DNA of 64,000 nucleotides from Blasia pusilla (Eukaryota; Marchantiophyta; Marchantiopsida; Blasiales): positions 9,114,001 to 9,178,000 of the forward strand of contig CM114272.1 of the NCBI GenBank assembly GCA_050084515.1, read 5' to 3'. Made by a program: the position numbers and the translations under genes. A model generated the notes under the pieces. That model did no database searches and was not told the origin of the DNA. It saw only the letters and a list, made by a program, of their open reading frames with translations. Shown here piece by piece: positions 57,301 to 64,000 of this stretch (position 1 is its first letter; the number at the start of each line of letters is the position of its first letter).

Positions 57301-58424
57301 GCATAACTTACCATTGAGACGCAAAGGAAGGATGAATATAGCACTGAGGAGGCACATTTTTCGACCTATCTTTAGATATTAGAATGATATTGCAGCGATG
57401 CTATATTGGTATACTGAGGCTATTCTCTTGAGTTTAGAGTTACTAACTAGCCCCCTCTTAAGAAGGGATATAAGCTAGATGACTAGTTCAATGTGTGATG
57501 TCGATATCAATCTTATGTGATTGATTTTGAGATCACATTTGTATTGGGAATTGTATTCACTCTCATCTCTTTATTGTAAGCACAATATGTATCTATGAAT
57601 ATATCTAAGCCGCATCAAGACTGAATGTATTGCTCAATCATTATTATTACCTTTTCAAAATTGAAATTAAAGCAAAGAATTATAAATTATATCGAAAGAT
57701 AAGCACACTTTTTTTCACTAGTAAAAGAAAGTTGAGAGTTTATTTCTAATATAGTACATATTTGGATACGGAATACATAAATTGGAGGAATTATAAAAAT
57801 CAAGATTGCATTTCAAAATAGAAAAGATCCGTTAATGTGCAAGAAAATGAAGGGAAAATGAAGAGAGGGGCTCCTCAATTTCCTTTGAGAATTTCTCAAG
57901 AGAGGGAATATTGAAATCATATTTGAGGAGAAATTGTTGAAATAAGTCCAAGCTCAAGATAACTTATATAGTTAAGTATAGTGACATTAAGAGTGATAAT
58001 TCAAAAATGAATTGTGTAGGTACAAGTGAATTATGTCCATAAATCACCATTTATGATAAAGTAGACCACTCATTTTCTTATATACATCCTCAAGCTCATT
58101 CTTCCTTTTTATATACGGTAGCTTCTCATTTAGTATATATGTGAATGTTGGCCTTAAAATTTTGGAAGTATCTCTATTTTATCAAATCTTTCAAGAATGT
58201 GAAGAATCCTTTGGCAAGTAGGATATTTTCCATAGAGAGTTGAAGAATAATTTTACCCATTGAGGAAAATCCATTTGGAGTGAAAGAAAATATTGGTTTG
58301 GAGGCCAAGACAATCTCAAAAGGCCAAATCATGAGATATGGTGTAACACTAGCAAAATCACTGTATATCTAACTTTAATTTTATAAAGTTGATCTTGTAT
58401 GAAAAATTCATACCTTAAAGTAGA
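54331..58424. other. AT-rich gene-poor region with Helitron-like remnants
   Basis: No gene is supported. Around 54602-54625 a GTGCCCGTGCTATGCATGG hairpin-like motif resembles the Helitron 3' ends at 6204, 14148 and 58425 but lacks CTAG. At about 55290-55312 TTTTAATTATATAGAT resembles a Helitron 5' end read on the minus strand, and a related block lies near 54727-54747. These hint at one or two decayed elements in 54600-55312. The rest is AT-rich with homopolymer runs. Confidence 0.4.
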
Positions 58425-58854
58425 CTAGTAATAATGCCCGTGCGATGCACGAGAAATTTAACAATGATAGAATTTTTACCCTTATGTTGTCTCACCCCAT
58501 ATTTATTATTTGCTCTCCTCACTCTCGGAGGGAAGCACATTAAAGGACAAGATGCGATGAACTTGGGATCATGTAGCTTTTAGGCAAGTCAAGGGATCTA
58601 GGCTCTACCCCTCTTTGACGCACGAAATCAAATCAAAGTAACCAATGAAACTATGATGTAAGTCAGTAAATAGATTTGATTCGAAAGAAAATATGCTCAC
58701 GTCCATTACAGTAAGAAAAGGGATTTTTTTTCAAAAGAAAGTTGGGTCACGTCCCTCTCAAATTTTTGTTATTGAGGCTTCAATTCTTATAGACTAACCC
58801 CTTTTTCACTTTTCTACAATTAGCAACCCCCCCATGTTTCGTTAATAGTATAGA
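58425..58854 (-). mobile_element. Complete non-autonomous Helitron, 430 bp
   Basis: On the minus strand the element starts TCTATACTATTAAC (58854 downward) and ends with the hairpin CGTGC-ATC-GCACG, a short spacer GGCATTATTA and CTAG (58428-58425). The flanking bases are A on the 5' side and T on the 3' side, the A/T insertion site expected for Helitrons, with no target duplication. At 430 bp it encodes nothing and would rely on a Rep/helicase source elsewhere. All three diagnostic features agree. Confidence 0.85.
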
Positions 58855-60604
58855 TAATATCAAGAAATCACAAAGTCATTGTCTTCACCAAAAAACTTTA
58901 TTTCGATGAAAGATTTTATTTTAAACTCCTCTTATATTTCGATCTAATAGTAACGCAATAGAAGCTATTGAATATGGTTCACAAATTTAGTTTTAAATGC
59001 TCAAGAGTTAGAGCAAGTTTGTAATTCCAAATTTTCATATCCCTACCAATTGAGGTCTCCCAAATTTTGCAATGTTTGAATCAACGTCACTCATATTTGA
59101 AGAGAAACTCAATTGAAAAAAATATGTTGTGTTTAGGATACAGATCTTCTTTTATGGATCACAAATTAAGGGATCTTAATATTGGTTATAAAATCCAAGC
59201 CCAAAGGAGATTTCATCAATCAAGACGTCCAAGCATGTAAAAAGAGGATAAGGGAGGTAATTCCCTACATAGAGATTAATGTATTTGGCAAGTTGCAAAC
59301 AAATAATTAAATAAGGTTATTAAATTATCTTAGAGTATAATTGATTGCATCCATATTTTTTGAATTACCTTTGATTAGTTAATTAGATATTAATGGAGTT
59401 GTTGTAGATGATGATCTTATTCTAATCACACTCTAAGTGAGACTCTAAGGATGAATAAAAGGAGTATAAGTCTTTTAAAATATCCATTTCTGTTAGGGAT
59501 TCGTTCCTCATATTTAAAGAATTGATTGATGCTTTAATCGCTAAGAAGATACGAGTATAAACTAATGTTTATTCAAGTAGTTTGAAGGAACATGCATATT
59601 ATATAAGGCACGGGTAGAAATTATTGTAGGGAAACCAAAACTATGATAGGCGTTACCGGCGCCCTTTGGATGAAAGATTGGAGGATCGAGAAATCAGAAA
59701 GTCGTTTATGTCCCAAAAACCAAACAATTATATAGCCAAAGAGAATAAGCATCACTTAAAATCATCCAAAGTGTGGCTAATCCTTTAACCAACTACTCGC
59801 AAACATGATGGATTATTAGCTGAAAATGCTACATTGGCTTGTTGCACGTATTTCCCTATGGAAGTTAGATATACACGCAAACTCCCTAAGTCGAGATCAA
59901 TAAAACCATGGCTATCAAGATCAACAACAACCAAAATAGTAATGTTAACAAACAAACTTCTGAAAAAGAAAGGGGCAATTTTAGAGATTGAGGAAATTTC
60001 CACAATGAAGGATACAAGTCATTATGATCTTGCAACTTTTGAAGGATCCAAGGTTTTCATACCAAAGATTGCTTCAAGAAGCCTAAGGAGTACGGATTTG
60101 GAGTTCTTTCACACCAAAATTTTATAAATCAATACTAAAGTGACAAGAAAATGTTCATTACATATTAGAACATAAGATGCATCATGAAGTGAGGAAGCCA
60201 AAGTATGAGTGATATAAAGTAGAGAGAGAGAGAGAGAGTATTAAATCATATGATTTCTCTTGAATAATAATTCACCAATATGGTACCATTGAAGAATCTG
60301 ATACTCTTTATGATACAAGATGACACCTAATTTTGAATTACTTACATGGATAATTTTGTTTACTTTTCCATCTTCTTACAGAAGAGCTAAAGTAAATTTC
60401 CTATGTATATTTTCTATTACGAGAACTCTCATCTTTGTAAGAAAAATGGTATAAAATCAAAAGAAACTTGATTATTCCAAAATTGGTAAAATCTTGATTG
60501 TCCCATTTTTTGTTCGTTCATGTGGAGTCATATTGAGGAACTTATTATTTGGATAAGTTCCTGTTATGAATATAGTTGAATTTCCATTTAAGAAAGTGAG
60601 GTTC
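58855..60604. other. AT-rich spacer, no supported gene
   Basis: Frames at 59785-60127 are unrecognised and overlap on opposite strands. A short (GA)n tract lies at about 60223-60238. A GGCACGGGTAG motif at 59607-59617 resembles a Helitron hairpin arm in the opposite orientation but lacks other termini. Confidence 0.4.
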
Positions 60605-60945
60605 GACCCCCTATTAGAGGTTAAGAGCCAAGGAGATGATATGTGAGCACGAGCTACTCGGGAGAGAGCTCGGAGAGAGGGAAGGAATATTCCCAAGAAG
60701 AAAAAGCTTTGAAGTTCCTTCTCTCTTTGCTGATCTTATTGGCATGAGGCAATAGAGTTACGATCCTTCTTGCCTTATGAGTAACCTTAACCTTTCATTA
60801 TGAGAGTGGGTTTGGTTTGGCATGAGATAACGGTGGAGATTTTGTATATGAATTGGCTTACCTTGATTTACAAAGAGAGAATTGGGGGTGATTTGAGATA
60901 TTTTGGTACATAGACGTCTATATGTTTAGATGCCATGAGTGATGC
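60605..60945. repeat. Dispersed repeat, copy 2 (matches about 13140-13600)
   Basis: This shares ordered blocks with the intronic repeat at 13140-13600: GGTTAAGAGCCAAGGAGAT, GAGAGTGGGTTTGGTTTGG, ACCTTGATTTACAAAGAGAG, GAGATATTTTGGTAC and GATGCCATGAGTGA. It is shorter than copy 1 by about 120 bp of internal sequence. GGTTCGACCCC at 60600 resembles a tRNA B box, so a tRNA-derived SINE origin is possible but unproven. Confidence 0.65.
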
Positions 60946-63083
60946 AGTGTCCACATTTTTGAAATTTTGACAAAGAGGGAATTTTTGCACAAAGTTGTAG
61001 TGGATTCTTCCTTGAGTGAAGACTAAAGACTCAATACCCGAAGTAAAAACATATACTTTACAAAAATTCTGTGAAAATATGGAATGACATAAATCTGATG
61101 AAAGGTCAAGAGATAGTAAGAGATTAAGGACTGTCTTGGAAGAATGAGAATTGTGTAAAAGTAGGAAGACTAGAAAAGAAGCTAGAATAAGAAGCGAGGG
61201 TACTTCACAAGGAAGACCGCAGTAGGAATATTGGTGACGACTGTCAATGAAGACTGGGGAAAAGCTTCTTTGAAAAAGAAGACTGAAGGGAGTCTTTGTG
61301 CGAAGACCCAAGAGCAAAGACTAAGAACTCTAAGAAGGAAGAAGAAGAGGAATTAAAGAGTCTTCACAAGAAGCGGAAAGGTGAAGGAAGTATAGGAATA
61401 GAAAGAGAAAGAATGTTTTGGAAGAAAGTGGAAGGAAAGAAAAGTTGGAGGAGGACTATTCGCAACGGCATTAGGATAAGAGTATTCGCAAAGATAGGAC
61501 TGCAAAGAGAAGACTACGAAGACCGCAAAAATTGTGAAGAATGAACCGTCGAAGCGGTTTCCGAAGCCAGAAATGGAGCGACGCAGGGGTTTAGAAGGAA
61601 GCGAAAATGACTCGCCAAGGAAACCAACCGACTTAGGAATGTAAAGGATTGGAGAATTTGAACCGAGGAGGGTAGGATTATTAGTTAGAAATCTAGAGTA
61701 GAATAGGAAGATCAATCAAGAATTGTAAGGGACTATTTAAAGAATAGATAAAAAGAGGAAGGGATCATTCCCTTGTATCTTGAGTTTCCCATTAGTCTTG
61801 GTGGGTTGTGTAAGGAGTTCTTTGGGGATGATCCAAGCCAAAGAGTCTTGTAGCCTCGGAAGCTTGCAATATTTTCTAGTTCTTTCCACTCTTTGATGTA
61901 GAAGAAGTGTCTTCTCTCATGCTTTCTAATTTGCGGAGTTGAGTGTAAAACCTTATTGGGGTGCAGTAGGGATGAGAGTTGAGTCTTATGATTTCCGAAT
62001 TCCAGAAGATAATCAAGAAGAGCGTATGAAAGCTGTTAGACAATGAGTAACCTACCATGATGGATTCAATTTTGAAAGTAGGATGAGCCGCTCCTTCTTG
62101 AGGTCTCTTCGAGGTCTTCGTTAGAACTTTGTTATCCAAGATTCGCAAGAGCCTTTCTCTGCACTTGAGAAAAGTCTTTTCCAAGAGGGGAGAAAACGAT
62201 TTTGTTCTCTTGTGCTAGTGAAGACTTAGTTATTGAAGTTAGTTAAGTACTTAGTGAAGAAGGAGTTATTCTTAAGATTTCTTATAAAACCTCTCTTTAC
62301 TCAGGAAACCGTGATCTCTTGGGAACGAACTTAATACTTTGCAATTAAAATAGTACCTTTTTCCATGAGTTGTACATTACAAGTGAGGATGCTATCTTAT
62401 GTTTGTGTGTTTGTAGTTAGTGATAGCAACATGTATTTACATGACACCTTTCTACAACAATACTACATCAAAACGGGAAGTTACTTATAATTATACTTTT
62501 TAGTGTATAGGAGTAGTAGAAAGGAAGAATCAACAAGTAATAGAAATAACCAATCCTAGGCAAAATGAGAAGCATATACCTGAGATGAATTGAGCAAATT
62601 TAGTTGCATGTGCAACATATCTAATAAATTGCAACGATAAATGACTGCCTTTACTTGCAAAGCTACACGGAGTTGCAATGGATCCAAAATCATATCATAA
62701 TGGAATTGCAAGATATAGGGTTCCAAAGTCGAATTAAAAATGATCCTCTTTTGAAAAAAAATATGGACTTTCAATGAAGCCCCAAGGAATCCTCAATCTT
62801 TTCTAATGAAGAATTTTTCGGGATATCTTGGAAAAAATGTGAGTATTGGTCACTCAACTTTGTAGCATTTACGTTTGAGCGCTAATGAAGGAGAGATTTT
62901 GAATGTTCGTGAAGCTTGAAGTGTGAAAGTAGGAAAGAGAGAGAATGTGGGATATGGTGGGTCAAGATAAGAGCATGATGGAGGAGAGTTGAGAGCTAGA
63001 TTACGAGCTTGCCCAACAAGAGCGAGTCCACGGAAATTAGGACTAGTGGGAGAGATTTTAGGGAAATCATAGAAGAAATTGGC
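60946..63083. other. Purine-rich repeat-like region, no supported gene
   Basis: 61000-61560 is purine-rich with many copies of GAAGACT/GAAGACC spaced 20-60 bp apart. This generates a Lys/Glu-rich plus-strand frame (61296-61544) that I attribute to composition. 61740-62400 resembles retrotransposon LTR sequence in style but has no matching partner in this window. Confidence 0.4.

Positions 63084-63084
<1 letters not shown>

Positions 63085-63154
<70 letters not shown>
63085..63154. repeat. (GA)n microsatellite
   Basis: A nearly pure GA tract of about 70 bp, the same motif as the TC tract at 1665 read on the other strand. Confidence 0.97.
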
Positions 63155-63156
<2 letters not shown>

Positions 63157-64000
63157 CTTACCGTATTTCATTTTGTTTTAATTTCTCGATTTGTTTTCTC
63201 TTTTGAAGAGTGCTGAAACATGTTCAACACATATATTGTGCAAAATTTGTGGAATCTCAAGTCTTATCTCTTACAAAATAACTATATTTTGTAAGTATAA
63301 GTAAGATTTTAATATTCTAAGATATGTATGGTCTTATGAATGTCCAAGTTTTTTCACAAGGAATGAAAGTTGGAATTCAAAGCTCTTAAACCTATCTACT
63401 GCTTCTTTAGACTCACTAGCCATTTATTTCCTCTACTTGTTATCACATCTAAGATTTTTTATGCCTTCCTTGTAGCCAAGATTTCACAACTAGTAGTCAA
63501 TAGTGAATTATCAAACGGACATGAAAAAAAAGCTCAATTGATATGATATACTTTGATGGAGCTCAAATTATAAGGGATTGGGGACATTAAATGAAATCAA
63601 CATTATATTATGATATTGGATCTTTCTCAAGGATAAGAATTGTTTATTTTAATTGACTTCAAGACCTTATGTATATTAATTACCACTTACCATTATGAGA
63701 GGTTTGCTTTCTTATGTAATGTGTAAGTTCTCATAATATTTATATCTTTGTGTTGTAATTGTTGGTGCTCTTACAATGACTAATAGAATTTGTCTTCCTT
63801 TTTACTATGATTTTTTTTATTGAGAAAAGAGTATAATCTCAAATTTTGAATTTGGTTAAGAAATTCATAAACACTTTGGCAAGGTAATTTTTTGGTGAAA
63901 AATAGATCCCCATCCCCAAATAAGATTTTATGATCCTATACTCACCTTAGTGGTGTAAGAGACAAGGTCTAAAAGATGGGGTTTTTTTGTTTGAGAAAAA
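63155..64000. other. AT-rich end of window
   Basis: No gene, RNA gene or recognisable element is seen. AT-rich with homopolymer runs, continuing beyond the window. Confidence 0.5.

Noticed and set aside
61296-61544. Lys/Glu-rich 82-codon plus-strand frame
   Set aside because: Product of a purine-rich repeat-like tract; no domain or gene context.
1-64000. CRISPR array, phage island or bacterial operon
   Set aside because: No regularly spaced repeats with unique spacers, no cas-like genes, no Shine-Dalgarno-led gene strings; spliced genes and plant retroelements show a eukaryotic nuclear genome.

Overview
The window looks like nuclear DNA of a land plant, probably a seedless one. The evidence is a plant-type SIN3-like co-repressor, a plant-type ISCA1 iron-sulfur scaffold gene with spliced exons, a spliced coiled-coil gene whose C-terminus weakly recalls a centriole/cilium protein, and many plant retrotransposons and Helitron ends. 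The species cannot be named from sequence alone. Most of the 64 kb is AT-rich, gene-poor and repeat-laden. Only three protein genes look intact, and all three are on the minus strand.

Layout. 1-7330: AT-rich repeats, a long (TC)n tract, a perfect 28-bp inverted repeat (3469-3533) and a Helitron 3' end (6204). 7331-15623 (minus): a seven-exon, 380-residue coiled-coil gene. Its 5.2-kb second intron carries a tRNA-Arg(UCG) gene on the same strand, a 106-bp tandem duplication and another Helitron end. 17792-18294 (plus): two phase-compatible exons of an unrecognised gene fragment. 19769-38456: a nested transposon complex. The oldest layer is a minus-strand reverse-transcriptase element with a zinc finger near its N-terminus. 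It is split by a second minus-strand LTR-type element (gag with a zinc knuckle). That element in turn holds a solo LTR (22710-23697), an LTR without a target duplication (24608-25638) and a 7.42-kb Ty3/gypsy chromovirus (26109-33528). The chromovirus has two LTRs, primer site, polypurine tract, a CTCTG target duplication and a chromodomain, but at least five damaging lesions.

40829-41588 (minus): a three-exon ISCA1 gene. 42520-44837 (minus): a truncated sister copy of the chromovirus with its 5' LTR and a textbook initiator-Met primer site, bordered by a 32-bp inverted repeat. 48956-53167 (minus): a 1403-residue SIN3-like gene in one uninterrupted reading frame, with a GC-rich leader/promoter region to about 54330. 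54331-64000: AT-rich sequence with a complete 430-bp non-autonomous Helitron (58425-58854), dispersed repeats and a long (GA)n tract.

The three intact genes do not form a pathway. SIN3 acts in histone-deacetylase repression in the nucleus, ISCA1 in iron-sulfur cluster assembly (probably mitochondrial), and the coiled-coil protein is structural with unproven function. I found no CRISPR array, operon or bacterial-type system. The most notable items are the intronless SIN3 gene, the intron-nested tRNA gene, the multi-layer retroelement nest with an apparent deletion at its outer edge, and several near-perfect hairpins.
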